Below, in pieces: positions 15,315 through 24,516 of a stretch of DNA of 33,171 nucleotides. The position numbers and the translations under genes are program-made. Each line of letters begins with the position of its first letter. The first letter of the stretch is position 1. The notes beneath the pieces are model-generated. The model did not search any database, was not told where the DNA came from, and saw only the letters and a program-made list of their open reading frames with translations. This DNA is from an uncultured Flavobacteriales bacterium. Its GTDB lineage: Bacteria > Bacteroidota > Bacteroidia > Flavobacteriales_D > Crocinitomicaceae. Where the stretch lies: assembly GCA_905182775.1 (NCBI GenBank), contig CAJJCU010000150.1:1-33171 (forward strand). The letters are read 5' to 3'.

Positions 15315-16838
15315 ATGAATAAATTTTTTAAGCATTGGCAACAAGATTTACCTGCTAGTATTGTTGTCTTTTTTGTTGCTGTCCCACTTTGTTTGGGTAT
15401 AGCATTGGCTAGTGGAGCTCCTCTTTTCTCAGGATTGATTGCTGGAATAGTAGGGGGTATTGTAGTAGGAGTCATAAGTGATTCATCTTTAGGTGTAAGT
15501 GGTCCAGCAGCAGGTTTAGCAATTATAGTTTTGAATGCTATTCAGGATTTAGGAGCGTTTGAAACCTTTTTGTTGGCTGTGTTTATAGGTGGTGTAGTTC
15601 AGATCATTTTAGGACTCGTTCGTGGTGGTTTAATTGGGTTTTATTTTCCATCGTCTGTTATTAAGGGAATGTTGGCGGCTATAGGAATTATTATTTTTAT
15701 TAAACAAATCCCGCATGCCTTTGGTTACGACTCTGATTATGAAGGAGATTTAACCTTTCAGCAAGTTGATGGTCAGAATACTTTTTCTGAATTGATCAAT
15801 ATGTTCGATTACGTTTCGTTAAGTTCAATTCTTGTTGCTTTTGTGTCTTTATTTATTTTGTTGCTTTGGGACCTTGTATTGGTTAATAAAAGTAGATTTT
15901 TCAAAGTTATTCCAGGTCCTCTTGTGGCGGTATTGTTTGGGATTACCTATGAACTTTTGTCTTCAAGTTATTTCCCTAGTATGAGCATTAAGGGGGAGCA
16001 CTTAGTGAGTGTGCCAACTTCAGCGAATGTAGGTGAGTTTTTGTCCAATTTCACAACGCCTGATTTTTCTCAAATCACGAATGCGAATGTGTGGATTACT
16101 GGAGTTACTATTGCAGTAGTTGCGAGTCTTGAGACATTGTTGTGTGCAGATGCGACTGATAAATTGGATCCAGATAAAGGAACGACCAACACAAATAGAG
16201 AGCTCATCGCGCAGGGTACAGGTAATATTGTTTCAGGTCTTATTGGTGGATTGCCAATTACTCAAGTAATCGTAAGGAGTTCAGCAAATATTCAATCCGG
16301 TGGTAAGACAAAATTGGCAGCGATTCTGCATGGGATTTTTATCTTAATTTGTGTAAGTATTATACCTTTTGTTTTGAATCTTATTCCATTAGCCGTTTTA
16401 GCGAGTATCTTATTCGTTGTGGGGTATAAGTTGGCCAAGCCATCTTTGTTTAAATCAATGTATAAGTTAGGCTGGAAACAATTTGTTCCATTTTTGGTAA
16501 CCATATTAGGAGTGGTCTTTATGGACTTGCTTAAAGGGATTTCTCTAGGTATGTTTGTTGCCATACTAACCGTCATCCCTTCAAAATTATCTCAAGCTTT
16601 TTCATTGGTTGAAGAATCTCAAAATGGGGTATCAAAAATCAAAATGGTTTTTGCTGATAAACTAACATTCTTTAATAAGAGATCAGTTTTTAATGCGTTA
16701 GAATCTTTTGAAAGCGGTTCTGAAATCATCCTAGATATGACTCATTCCAAATACGTTGACAATGATGTTTCCGAAATCATTGAGGAATTTACAGTAAAAG
16801 CAAAGGATAAAAACATAAGTGTATCACTGTTAGATTAA
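15315..16838 (+). CDS. SulP family anion transporter, probable bicarbonate uptake
   Basis: 507 residues with 12 or more membrane segments and the SulP family landmarks: an N-terminal DLPASIVVFFVAVPLCLGIA, the GPAAGLAIIV segment, FYFPSSVIKGMLAAIGI, and the conserved LETLLCADATDKLDPDK followed by NRELIAQGTGNIVSGLIGGLP. The C terminus (about 425-507) is a short STAS-like domain (MVFADKLTFFNKRSVF, ILDMTHSKYVDND). SulP proteins carry sulfate, bicarbonate or other anions, often with sodium. The carbonic anhydrase gene 21 bases downstream makes bicarbonate the most likely substrate, as in SulP-CA pairs reported in other marine bacteria. This is inference from context. Confidence 0.88.
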   Translation: MNKFFKHWQQDLPASIVVFFVAVPLCLGIALASGAPLFSGLIAGIVGGIVVGVISDSSLGVSGPAAGLAIIVLNAIQDLGAFETFLLAVFIGGVVQIILGLVRGGLIGFYFPSSVIKGMLAAIGIIIFIKQIPHAFGYDSDYEGDLTFQQVDGQNTFSELINMFDYVSLSSILVAFVSLFILLLWDLVLVNKSRFFKVIPGPLVAVLFGITYELLSSSYFPSMSIKGEHLVSVPTSANVGEFLSNFTTPDFSQITNANVWITGVTIAVVASLETLLCADATDKLDPDKGTTNTNRELIAQGTGNIVSGLIGGLPITQVIVRSSANIQSGGKTKLAAILHGIFILICVSIIPFVLNLIPLAVLASILFVVGYKLAKPSLFKSMYKLGWKQFVPFLVTILGVVFMDLLKGISLGMFVAILTVIPSKLSQAFSLVEESQNGVSKIKMVFADKLTFFNKRSVFNALESFESGSEIILDMTHSKYVDNDVSEIIEEFTVKAKDKNISVSLLD

Positions 16839-16859
16839 TTAATTTAAAACATCAAAATC

Positions 16860-17462
16860 ATGTCATCAATAACAAAAGAAATGCAAGAGAGCATCACACC
16901 AAATAAGGCTATAGAGATGCTTAAGGAAGGAAACCAACGGTTTCTAAATAACAATGCAATAAAGCGTGATTTACATGCACAAGTTCGTGAAACAAGTGGA
17001 GGTCAAAATCCATATGCTGTTGTTTTAAGCTGTATTGATTCAAGGGTGCCTGTAGAGTTGACTTTTGACCAAGGTATTGGAGATGTTTTTAGTGCGAGAG
17101 TTGCTGGAAACATTATAAATGAAGACATCCTTGGGTCCATAGAATATGCGTGCGGTGTCGCAGGCTCAAAAGCTATTCTTGTTCTTGGGCACACTAAATG
17201 TGGTGCGGTAACCTCGGCTTGTAAGGGAGTTGAAGTCGGTAATATTACGGCATTATTGAGTAAAATAAAGCCTGCGATAAGCGAAGTTCAAGAGCGAACA
17301 GGTGTTGTTGATGTGGAGGAGGTAACCAAGTCCAATGTCCGTCAATCAATAATTGAAATGAGATCAAAGAGCACAATGTTATCCGGTCTTGAAAAGGAAG
17401 GAAGTATTAAGATTGTTGGTGCGGTTTATCACGTTGAAGATGGTCGTGTAACATTTTTATAG
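16860..17462 (+). CDS. beta-class carbonic anhydrase
   Basis: 200 residues. Interconverts carbon dioxide and bicarbonate in the cytosol. Zinc ligands are in place: C58 and D60 with R62 (CIDSRVP), and H111 with C114 (GHTKCGAV). The segment DVFSARVAGNI is also typical. No signal peptide is seen. It follows the SulP gene by 21 bases and is followed by a strong terminator, so the acidic protein, transporter and anhydrase probably form one transcript. The pairing suggests inorganic carbon supply for carboxylation reactions or pH balance. Confidence 0.94.
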   Translation: MSSITKEMQESITPNKAIEMLKEGNQRFLNNNAIKRDLHAQVRETSGGQNPYAVVLSCIDSRVPVELTFDQGIGDVFSARVAGNIINEDILGSIEYACGVAGSKAILVLGHTKCGAVTSACKGVEVGNITALLSKIKPAISEVQERTGVVDVEEVTKSNVRQSIIEMRSKSTMLSGLEKEGSIKIVGAVYHVEDGRVTFL

Positions 17463-17484
17463 TTGTTTTTTATATACCCAATGT

Positions 17485-17512
17485 AAAGGAGCTTTCTAGC
17501 TCCTTTTTTTTT
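17485..17512 (+). terminator. rho-independent terminator after carbonic anhydrase
   Basis: AAGGAGCT / AGCTCCTT stem of 8 bases with a TTCT loop, followed by a run of nine T residues. Confidence 0.9.
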
Positions 17513-17620
17513 GATCATAATGGGAGCCTATTTATAAATATTAGAATTTTTTATAACTCTAAGGGATTGATGACTCTAGGCTTTATCAATATTTCTTATA
17601 TTTAAACAACCGAATTAAGA

Positions 17621-20416
17621 ATGAATCCTCTAAAAATGTATACCCTACGATTACTTTGTTTTCTAAGCTTGTTGTTTACCATAAATATCACTGCTCAGGT
17701 ACAGCTTTCCGGAACACTTATTGATGACTATACAAGTACGCCCATTGAAGGAGCGAAAATCAAAGTGAAAGGGATCAATGCGGGTGCATTTACAGATGAA
17801 AAAGGGGCGTTTAAAATTTCTTTAAAAGCCGAGTTACCAGTCACTTTAATTAGTTCATTTTTGGGGTATTCAGATGTAGAAACAGTAATTACTTCTGTTC
17901 TTGATCCCGTTGTCATTAGAATAAAAACAGACAAAACATTAAACCTTGATGAGGTGAAAGTCCGCAGTTTTGCTACGGATAAGGAAAAAGAATCAGCTCT
18001 TTCAATAGAAACCATGTCTCTTTCAGAGATTCAAGAAACGCCATCATCTGATTTTTATGAAGGACTGAGTCACATGAAAGGAGTTGATTTAACTTCGGCA
18101 AGTTTGGGTTTCAAGGTGGTCAATACTAGAGGCTTCAATAGTACTTCTCCTGTAAGAACTTTGCAGATTATAGATGGGGTTGACAATGCCTCTCCAGGTT
18201 TAAATTTTGCTTTGGGAAATTTTCTTGGTGCCTCCGAGTTAGATTTGATGAAGGTTGAAGTTGTGTCAGGTGCGAGTTCGGCTTTTTACGGACCTAATGC
18301 CTTTAATGGCGTTATAAGTATGTATACTAAAAGTCCATTTAAATTTGAGGGTTTTAGTGCGTCGGTGAAAGGCGGAGAGAGATTCTTAACGGAATACGCC
18401 GTTCGTTATGCCAAAGCTTTTCAAAATAAGGAGGGCAAAGACAAGTTCGCCTTTAAGCTCAATTTTTCTTATTTATCGGCAGATGATTGGGTAGCGGATA
18501 ATGCCAATTCTGTTGAGGGACTCGATACTGATGAGAATAATATAGGAGGCTATGATGCCGTGAATAGGTATGGAGATGAGAATCTATCACCCAATATAAA
18601 CAACGCTTTAGATATTCAGTCACGGTGGATGACTCCTGGTTTACGAAGATGGCACCGAACGGGTTACTGGGAAAAAGACATTGTGGATTATGATACGAAG
18701 AACTTAAAGGCTTCAGCAGCTTTTCATTATTTATTTACTGAGGATGTTGAGCTTGTTTTGGCCTCGAATTTAGGGACAGGAACTACCGTGTACCAAGGTG
18801 ACAATCGTTTTAGTTTAAAGGATATTGTATTTATTCAAAATCGATTAGAGCTTAGAAAAAAAGATGATTTTTTTATTCGTGCATACGCGACAAATGAAGA
18901 TGCCGGTAATTCTTATGATGCTGTACTTACCGCCTTTTTAATGCAAGATGCAGCGAGTGATGATTGGGATTGGTACAACCGTTACAGAGGTTATTGGACG
19001 GGAAATATTACAGAGCAGGTTCGGGATTTAGACCCAAATGTAGTTTGGGAACCACAGCTCGGTGCGACTCTTGATATAGGCGCTATTGATTCTGTCGTGA
19101 ATGCGAACCCCGAACAAATGGCAATCTGGCATGATGAAGCTGAAGCTTTTGCAAATGAAGCTTATGGTAATCTAGGGGGAGGCGAGGCTTATTTTCAGCC
19201 CGGAACGGCGCGCTTTGATTCATTACTAACGGATATTACTATGAAGACCTCTTTCTTGGAGGGGGGGTCGCGACTTCAAGACAAGTCAGCTTTGTACCAT
19301 GTTCACGGAGAAAAGATTTTTGATACGGATTTTGCAAAGTATACCGTGGGGGCCAATGGAAGAATTTATACGCCTCGTTCTGATGGTGCTTTATTTAGTG
19401 ATACCGCAGGGATTCGAATTATTAATAGAGAATTTGGATTTTATGCCGGTATTGAAAAACGATTTGCCGAGGATAAGCTTATTTTTAAAGCAACCATGCG
19501 TCTTGATAAGAATGAAAACTTTGATTTCTTGCCTTCTCCTGCGGCATCTCTTATATGGCAGCCAAAAAAAGAGCATACTCTGAGAGGCACCGTGACCTCT
19601 GCTATTCGAAATCCAACGCTATTGAATCAATATATGTATTACAATGTAGGGCGCGCCAAGCTAGTTGGGAATATCAATGGTTATGATTCATTGGTTACGA
19701 TAGAATCTTTAGTAGATTATTATTACACCCAAAACCCAGATACTTTATCTTATTTTAGTCTAGACCCTATTGCTCCTGAGAAAGTAAAGTCCATTGAAGT
19801 TGGATACCGCGGTGTGTTCTTTGATAATCTTTATTTGGATATGAATTATTATTTTAATGTTTATACCAATTTCATAGGCTACGTTACGGGTGCTGATATC
19901 TTGGTTTCACTAGATGGACCTTATGTTAAGGATGTGTATCGGGTCGCAACAAACTCAAAAGAAACCATTACCACCCAAGGCGCAACTATTGGGCTAAATT
20001 ATTATATAGGTGACCACTATGCCGTTAATGGAAATTATTCGTGGAATGTTTTAAATAAGGAGTCCGATGATCCCATCATTCCGTCCTATAATACGCCTGC
20101 CCATAAGTTTAATATAGGATTTCGAGGTAGGGATTTTAGCATTAAGAGAGCGAAGGGGTTTGGCTTTAATGTGAATTATAAATGGGTAGAAGGTTTTATT
20201 TTTGAGGGCTCTCCTCAATTTACAGGAAGTGTTCCTACATACGGATTACTTGACGCTCAAATCAATAAGAAGATTGAAAAAGCCAATCTAACAATTAAGA
20301 TAGGGGCTTCAAATTTATTAAATAATAAAGTTCTGCAAGTTTATGGCGGACCGATTATTGGAAGAATGATTTATACCTCTTTATCCTTTAATTGGAAAGA
20401 TAAAAAGGATAAATAA
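17621..20416 (+). CDS. TonB-dependent outer-membrane receptor
   Basis: 931 residues. After a signal peptide (to about residue 26, ending INITAQ), a carboxypeptidase-regulatory-like beta domain covers about 26-105 (VQLSGTLIDDYTSTPIEGAKI). The plug domain covers about 129-243 (LSHMKGVDLTS, TRGFNSTSPVRTLQIIDGVD, VEVVSGASSAFYGPNAFNGVI), and a 22-strand-type barrel follows. It ends in SLSFNWKDKKDK, so the usual terminal aromatic strand is followed by a short charged tail. Such receptors import ligands using TonB energy; the ligand is unknown. There is no SusD-like partner next to it, so it is not a typical glycan uptake locus. A T9SS-exported hydrolase-like gene follows 50 bases downstream. Confidence 0.92.
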   Translation: MNPLKMYTLRLLCFLSLLFTINITAQVQLSGTLIDDYTSTPIEGAKIKVKGINAGAFTDEKGAFKISLKAELPVTLISSFLGYSDVETVITSVLDPVVIRIKTDKTLNLDEVKVRSFATDKEKESALSIETMSLSEIQETPSSDFYEGLSHMKGVDLTSASLGFKVVNTRGFNSTSPVRTLQIIDGVDNASPGLNFALGNFLGASELDLMKVEVVSGASSAFYGPNAFNGVISMYTKSPFKFEGFSASVKGGERFLTEYAVRYAKAFQNKEGKDKFAFKLNFSYLSADDWVADNANSVEGLDTDENNIGGYDAVNRYGDENLSPNINNALDIQSRWMTPGLRRWHRTGYWEKDIVDYDTKNLKASAAFHYLFTEDVELVLASNLGTGTTVYQGDNRFSLKDIVFIQNRLELRKKDDFFIRAYATNEDAGNSYDAVLTAFLMQDAASDDWDWYNRYRGYWTGNITEQVRDLDPNVVWEPQLGATLDIGAIDSVVNANPEQMAIWHDEAEAFANEAYGNLGGGEAYFQPGTARFDSLLTDITMKTSFLEGGSRLQDKSALYHVHGEKIFDTDFAKYTVGANGRIYTPRSDGALFSDTAGIRIINREFGFYAGIEKRFAEDKLIFKATMRLDKNENFDFLPSPAASLIWQPKKEHTLRGTVTSAIRNPTLLNQYMYYNVGRAKLVGNINGYDSLVTIESLVDYYYTQNPDTLSYFSLDPIAPEKVKSIEVGYRGVFFDNLYLDMNYYFNVYTNFIGYVTGADILVSLDGPYVKDVYRVATNSKETITTQGATIGLNYYIGDHYAVNGNYSWNVLNKESDDPIIPSYNTPAHKFNIGFRGRDFSIKRAKGFGFNVNYKWVEGFIFEGSPQFTGSVPTYGLLDAQINKKIEKANLTIKIGASNLLNNKVLQVYGGPIIGRMIYTSLSFNWKDKKDK

Positions 20417-20466
20417 GCTCCTTTTACCTAATATTCTCTATCTTAGAGCAACTAAAAAATAATAAT

Positions 20467-22077
20467 ATGAAAAAAATACTTCTACCTTTTTTAAGCTGTA
20501 TAGCTATTCTTGGAAGCTCATTTGCCCAAGTACGATATGTTGATGAAGTCTTTACAGACTTTACTGTAGATAATAATATCGAATACGGCATGAATTTTTC
20601 TGTTCTTGCTGCAAGTCAAGGACTTCCATATGCACCAACTGGGCAAGACCTTACAGGAGACGGGAATGCTGATATTCCGCCATTAGAATTTGATTTATAC
20701 CAGCCAGATGGTGATACCGAAACTGAAAGACCATTGGTGATTGTATTGCATACAGGAACTTTCGCACCTATTATATATAATGGAAACCCAACGGGAATGC
20801 GTCAAGATATAGCGACAACATTAATTTGTGAAAGCTATGCAAAACGTGGATACGTTGTTGCAAACTTAGAATATCGTTTGGGATGGAATCCAGGGGCTGA
20901 AACTCCTGCTGAGAGAGGAGCGAGCCTTATGAAGGCTGTTTATCGTGCGATTCAAGATACAAAAGGTGCGGTTCGTTATTTCAGAAGAGATTACGAAAAT
21001 GGCAACACATATGGTATCGATACTTCTCGAATCATCCTTTCCGGACAAGGTTCCGGTGGTTGGGTAGCTTTGGGTTACGCAACTGTTAACAAATATGAAG
21101 AGATTACACTTCCTAAGTTTTTAGATGTAGATGAGATTACAGGAGAAGTTACTGCGCTTATCGATACTTCTGAAATTGGTGACTGGGACGGATATGGTGG
21201 TGAATTTAATAATGTAAATCATCCTGGTTATTCTAATGATGTTCATATGATCTGTAGCATGGGTGGTGGTATTGGCGATTTAAGCTGGCTTGAAGCCGGT
21301 GAGACTCCTATGTGTGCCGTTCATTGTCCTACTGATCCAGTTGCAATTTATACGACTGGTGATGTTTCTGTAGCCGGAGCAGGTCTTATCACTACAGAAA
21401 TTAGTGGTTCTTATGATGTGATGACTAAAGCAAACATGTTAGGTAATAATGATGTTTTGAGCACAGTAAATGCGGGAAGTGATGCCTATACCTTGGGCGC
21501 ACAAGCAGCATCTGCATCTGCAGAGGGTATGGCAGATTTTGGTGGAACTGTTGTTGGTGCACCTGTTGATAATGTGTTCCCTTATGTAACAGCAAATCCA
21601 TTTGAAGCGTCTCCTTGGGACCTTTGGGATCCGGCATTTGTTGAGTATGTAGCGACTGCTGTATTAGGTCTTCCAGCTGGAACAGGTACTGGTGTTTCAA
21701 ATGATGCTTTGGTACAGAATCCTGATATGAGTCCATTAAAAGCGTTTGCATACATCGATACTACATTAGGTTATTTCTGTAGAAGAATTGTGAGAGCAAC
21801 GAACCTTGATGGTTTAGCTTCAATAGAAGCATCTGAGACTATGAATACTTTAGAGGTATATCCAAACCCTGCATCAAATGTATTGGTTTTTAGAGCTCAA
21901 GAAGGGAATATTGAATCTATTGAAATTCATTCTGCTCTTGGAGAGAAAGTACGTTCAGAATTGAACCTTTCATCTAATATGGTTTCTTTTTCTGATTTGA
22001 ATTTAAAGGCTGGTTTGTACTTCTGCTCTGTAGAAGTTGACGGTCATATGTTTACAAAAAAGGTAATCATTAAATAA
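20467..22077 (+). CDS. secreted alpha/beta-hydrolase-like protein with T9SS type A sorting domain
   Basis: 536 residues. A signal peptide (MKKILLPFLSCIAILGSSFAQ) is followed by an esterase-like alpha/beta-hydrolase region, with RPLVIVLHTGTF as the oxyanion-side strand and YAKRGYVVANLEYRLGW. The nucleophile elbow reads SGQGSGGW with Ser195, but Gln replaces the first Gly of the usual GxSxG, so activity needs testing. The last 80 residues (LEVYPNPASN to KKVIIK) form a type A C-terminal domain that directs export through the T9SS and attachment to the cell surface. The product should therefore be surface-bound or released. It follows a TonB receptor and ends at a strong terminator, which suggests a shared substrate for the pair. 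Confidence 0.85.
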   Translation: MKKILLPFLSCIAILGSSFAQVRYVDEVFTDFTVDNNIEYGMNFSVLAASQGLPYAPTGQDLTGDGNADIPPLEFDLYQPDGDTETERPLVIVLHTGTFAPIIYNGNPTGMRQDIATTLICESYAKRGYVVANLEYRLGWNPGAETPAERGASLMKAVYRAIQDTKGAVRYFRRDYENGNTYGIDTSRIILSGQGSGGWVALGYATVNKYEEITLPKFLDVDEITGEVTALIDTSEIGDWDGYGGEFNNVNHPGYSNDVHMICSMGGGIGDLSWLEAGETPMCAVHCPTDPVAIYTTGDVSVAGAGLITTEISGSYDVMTKANMLGNNDVLSTVNAGSDAYTLGAQAASASAEGMADFGGTVVGAPVDNVFPYVTANPFEASPWDLWDPAFVEYVATAVLGLPAGTGTGVSNDALVQNPDMSPLKAFAYIDTTLGYFCRRIVRATNLDGLASIEASETMNTLEVYPNPASNVLVFRAQEGNIESIEIHSALGEKVRSELNLSSNMVSFSDLNLKAGLYFCSVEVDGHMFTKKVIIK

Positions 22078-22096
22078 GTTACTAATTGATGTACAG

Positions 22097-22125
22097 AAAG
22101 CGCTTCCTCGGAAGCGCTTTTTTTT
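22097..22125 (+). terminator. rho-independent terminator after the hydrolase-like gene
   Basis: AAAGCGCTTC / GAAGCGCTTT stem of 10 bases around a CTCG loop, followed by eight T residues in total. It separates the plus-strand pair from the convergent alkB-type gene. Confidence 0.92.
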
Positions 22126-22137
22126 ATGTCTAGTCTT

Positions 22138-23178
22138 TTATGAATTGATTCCATACTTCTTTAGCTGTTTCTCCATAATAGGTATAAACAAAAAAGGCAA
22201 GTATGACAAAATAAGCATCGCTGGATAACCAAAAGGTAGCATAGGGCTTTCTTCTCTAGATTCAAGCAGCTGATAAGGCTTTGCTCCTAAGTAATGATGG
22301 TCAGAGTGCCTTGTTAACTCAAATAAGAGTACGCGTCCAAGTATATGATCAGAATTCCAAGAATGTATGGCTTTTACGCCTTCATAACCACCATCTTCTT
22401 TTTTAGTTCGTCTAAGGCCATAATGAGAAAAATAGTTTTGGGCCTCTAAAATGGAAATACCAAAAATACTGGCTATAAAATAAAATAGGGCAACCTTTGT
22501 TCCGAAAAAAAGAGCGATCAAGAAGACAAACAACCAAGGCAATAGGGTGTAGAGAATCATCGGGTTAAACCATTTATTCCTTCCTTGTTTCTCCAGTTTA
22601 CGGGCTTCTAGTCTCCATGTCTTAAAATACCCTCCAATCTGTGATTTCAAGGCGAAAATATAAAAGATGTCTCCTTTTCTTGCAGAGCTTAGGTCTTTTG
22701 GTGTTGCTACATCCCTATGGTGACCACTGTTATGGTATGTCATGAAATGATTTTGTATAGATGTCGTAAGCAGAACGTGTGCTAAAAAAAGTTTAAATGG
22801 CTGGTCTGTTTTATGTCCGAGTTCATGTCCGCCATTGATTCCGTTGATTCCTAGTAAGGTACCCATCATTAGAATATAGGCGATAAGGTCACTTGTGGGT
22901 TGTGTAGTGTCAATAATGGTATTTAAAAAAATATAAATGACATAAAGATGGAGGGGGACCATCAGATAAAGAATGAGGTCGTAATAGAAATCGTGTTTTG
23001 CAATTTGCTTTTCATTTTTACTGAAGTTATAGGAGTCCTTGGGAATAACGTTTTCTATAACAGGAATAAGGATGTAAAGTGAAAAGAGACCTATATAGGC
23101 AAATAGACCGGAGCTATTGAAGGTTATTAATGCCAGTATAGGGCTTATGAAGGTACCAAAATATTTAAATTTGCCCAT
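22138..23178 (-). CDS. alkane 1-monooxygenase (AlkB-type membrane diiron hydroxylase)
   Basis: 346 residues with about six membrane segments. The histidine boxes of the AlkB family are present in order: HELGHK (118-123), HNSGHHRDVATPKD (149-162), NYFSHYGL (248-255) and LTRHSDHHYLGAKPYQLL (288-305). AlkB hydroxylates the terminal carbon of medium-chain alkanes or related fatty compounds, using electrons from rubredoxin. No rubredoxin or rubredoxin reductase gene is adjacent. The HYG motif and the RHSxHH box favour AlkB over plain fatty acid desaturases, but substrate cannot be read from sequence. It is the most downstream gene of the minus-strand block and appears to have its own promoter. Confidence 0.88.
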   Translation of the reverse strand: MGKFKYFGTFISPILALITFNSSGLFAYIGLFSLYILIPVIENVIPKDSYNFSKNEKQIAKHDFYYDLILYLMVPLHLYVIYIFLNTIIDTTQPTSDLIAYILMMGTLLGINGINGGHELGHKTDQPFKLFLAHVLLTTSIQNHFMTYHNSGHHRDVATPKDLSSARKGDIFYIFALKSQIGGYFKTWRLEARKLEKQGRNKWFNPMILYTLLPWLFVFLIALFFGTKVALFYFIASIFGISILEAQNYFSHYGLRRTKKEDGGYEGVKAIHSWNSDHILGRVLLFELTRHSDHHYLGAKPYQLLESREESPMLPFGYPAMLILSYLPFLFIPIMEKQLKKYGINS

Positions 23179-23194
23179 TGCGTATCGTTTCCAA

Positions 23195-23222
23195 TAAAGT
23201 TAGAGAAAATATCATTAATCAA
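23195..23222 (-). promoter_or_regulatory. possible promoter of the alkB-type gene
   Basis: Read on the minus strand: TTG, 17-base spacer, TAACTTTA (7 of 8 to TAnnTTTG at the -7 box). The box ends 16 bases before the ATG at 23178. Spacing is at the short end for this promoter class. Confidence 0.35.
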
Positions 23223-23311
23223 GTTCTCAATGACCAGGAGGTGATTTTTACAACAATAGGAAAGATTTTGAGTAGCATCCTTAAATATAAATACGTTGGA
23301 TGTTCAATTAG

Positions 23312-23383
23312 TGGCTCCACCAGGAATCGAACCTGGATCTAAAGTTTAGGAAACTTCTATTCTATCCATTGAACTATGGGGCC
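23312..23383 (-). tRNA. tRNA-Arg (anticodon CCU)
   Basis: The minus strand folds into a full cloverleaf of 72 bases. The anticodon loop TTCCTAA gives CCU, reading AGG. The T arm is CCAGG-TTCGATT-CCTGG, the D arm GTTC/GAAT, and the discriminator base is A with no encoded CCA. The acceptor arms GGCCCCA and TGGAGCC pair at six of seven positions, with a C-A mismatch at the fourth pair. Confidence 0.95.
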
Positions 23384-23398
23384 ATAATGCAAAGATAT

Positions 23399-24514
23399 CT
23401 ATTTCTGTAGAAATTTTTCTAGAGTTTCCCAAGTTTTCTTTGCGGCTTGATCCCACGAATAGGAATCACCTTTGATTTTCCCTTTTTCGATAAGCTCTTC
23501 TCGCAGGCTACTTTCAGTACTTATTTTTTCCATTTTTTCAGCCATATCTAATTCATTAAAAGGGTCGAAATAGAGGGCTGCATCTCCTGCAATTTCGGGT
23601 AGGCAGGTTTGGTTGCTCGAAACAATAGGTATGCCCGTTTTCATCGCTTCAACCAAGGGGATTCCAAAGCCTTCAAAGTAGGGTGGGTAAACCAAGGAAA
23701 ACGCGCTTGACATTAGCTGTGTTAGGGTTTTTACTTGAACATGCCCTGTGAAACTAACAGCATTCTTGATTCCCTTAGGGATGGATAGTGTTTGATTTCG
23801 CCACATATTACTCCCAACAATTAATAAATGAAAGCCATTGTTTCTTTTATAAAAAATATCGAAGGCTTTGAGCAGGCGCTCTACATTTTTACGCGGATGA
23901 ATGGAGCCAACAAAAATGAAGTAAGGTTTTCCATTTGAGTATTCTATTTTTATTTGCTGCTGTATTTCCTCTGAAACTTTTTTGAATTGAGAAGAAACAC
24001 CATTGTAAACGACACTTATTTTTTTAGGAGTGATGCCATAGGATTGAACGAGATCTTGTTTTGAATACTCTGATACAGTCAAGATGTGTTGGGCTTTTTC
24101 CGCAAATTTTGGATAGTAGTAGCGGTAATACCAGCTCACTAATTTTGGGGAATCTTCCGGATAGTGTTCGAAATGTAGATCGTGTATAGTAATCACCTGT
24201 GGGATATCAGTTCGCAAGTTGCACAATCCATCGGGAGACCAAAAAAGGTCAATTTTGTTCTTTTTGAGCGCCCTATGTAAAGGGAATCTTGCCCAAAATA
24301 TATTTAGGAATGGGTGCCTTGTTGGCGGCGAAAGGACTATGGTTTTACAATTATCAGCAAAAACAAAAGAAGGATCGAAGTCTCTGTCAAAAATCAGATA
24401 GAAATTATGCTCTGGGTGGTTTTCGCAGATTCTTTTGCTTAGTTCAAAGGTGTAGTTTCCAAAGCCTTCAAGCTTTCCTTTTAATAAGTGTCTGCAATTT
24501 ATTGCTATGTTCAA
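23399..24514 (-). CDS. glycosyltransferase family 4 protein
   Basis: 371 residues in the GT-B fold. The N-terminal half has RHLLKGKLEGFGNYTFEL; the second Rossmann domain has the donor-binding FVGSIHPRKNVERLLKAF (about 199-216) and the family signature EGFGIPLVEAM (about 281-291), followed by GIPIVSSN. Such enzymes transfer a sugar from a nucleotide donor, commonly to lipopolysaccharide, exopolysaccharide or glycoprotein acceptors. The acceptor is unknown. The start is 2 bases after the stop of the MBL-fold gene upstream, so it belongs to that transcript. The tRNA-Arg gene lies 15 bases past its stop. It is cytosolic or peripherally membrane-bound. Confidence 0.88.
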   Translation of the reverse strand: MNIAINCRHLLKGKLEGFGNYTFELSKRICENHPEHNFYLIFDRDFDPSFVFADNCKTIVLSPPTRHPFLNIFWARFPLHRALKKNKIDLFWSPDGLCNLRTDIPQVITIHDLHFEHYPEDSPKLVSWYYRYYYPKFAEKAQHILTVSEYSKQDLVQSYGITPKKISVVYNGVSSQFKKVSEEIQQQIKIEYSNGKPYFIFVGSIHPRKNVERLLKAFDIFYKRNNGFHLLIVGSNMWRNQTLSIPKGIKNAVSFTGHVQVKTLTQLMSSAFSLVYPPYFEGFGIPLVEAMKTGIPIVSSNQTCLPEIAGDAALYFDPFNELDMAEKMEKISTESSLREELIEKGKIKGDSYSWDQAAKKTWETLEKFLQK

Positions 24515-24516
24515 AT

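Noticed and set aside
21425-21751. 108-residue minus-strand ORF rich in Gln, His and Leu
   Set aside because: It lies fully inside the secreted hydrolase-like gene and its composition is what the opposite strand of that gene would give; a shadow ORF.
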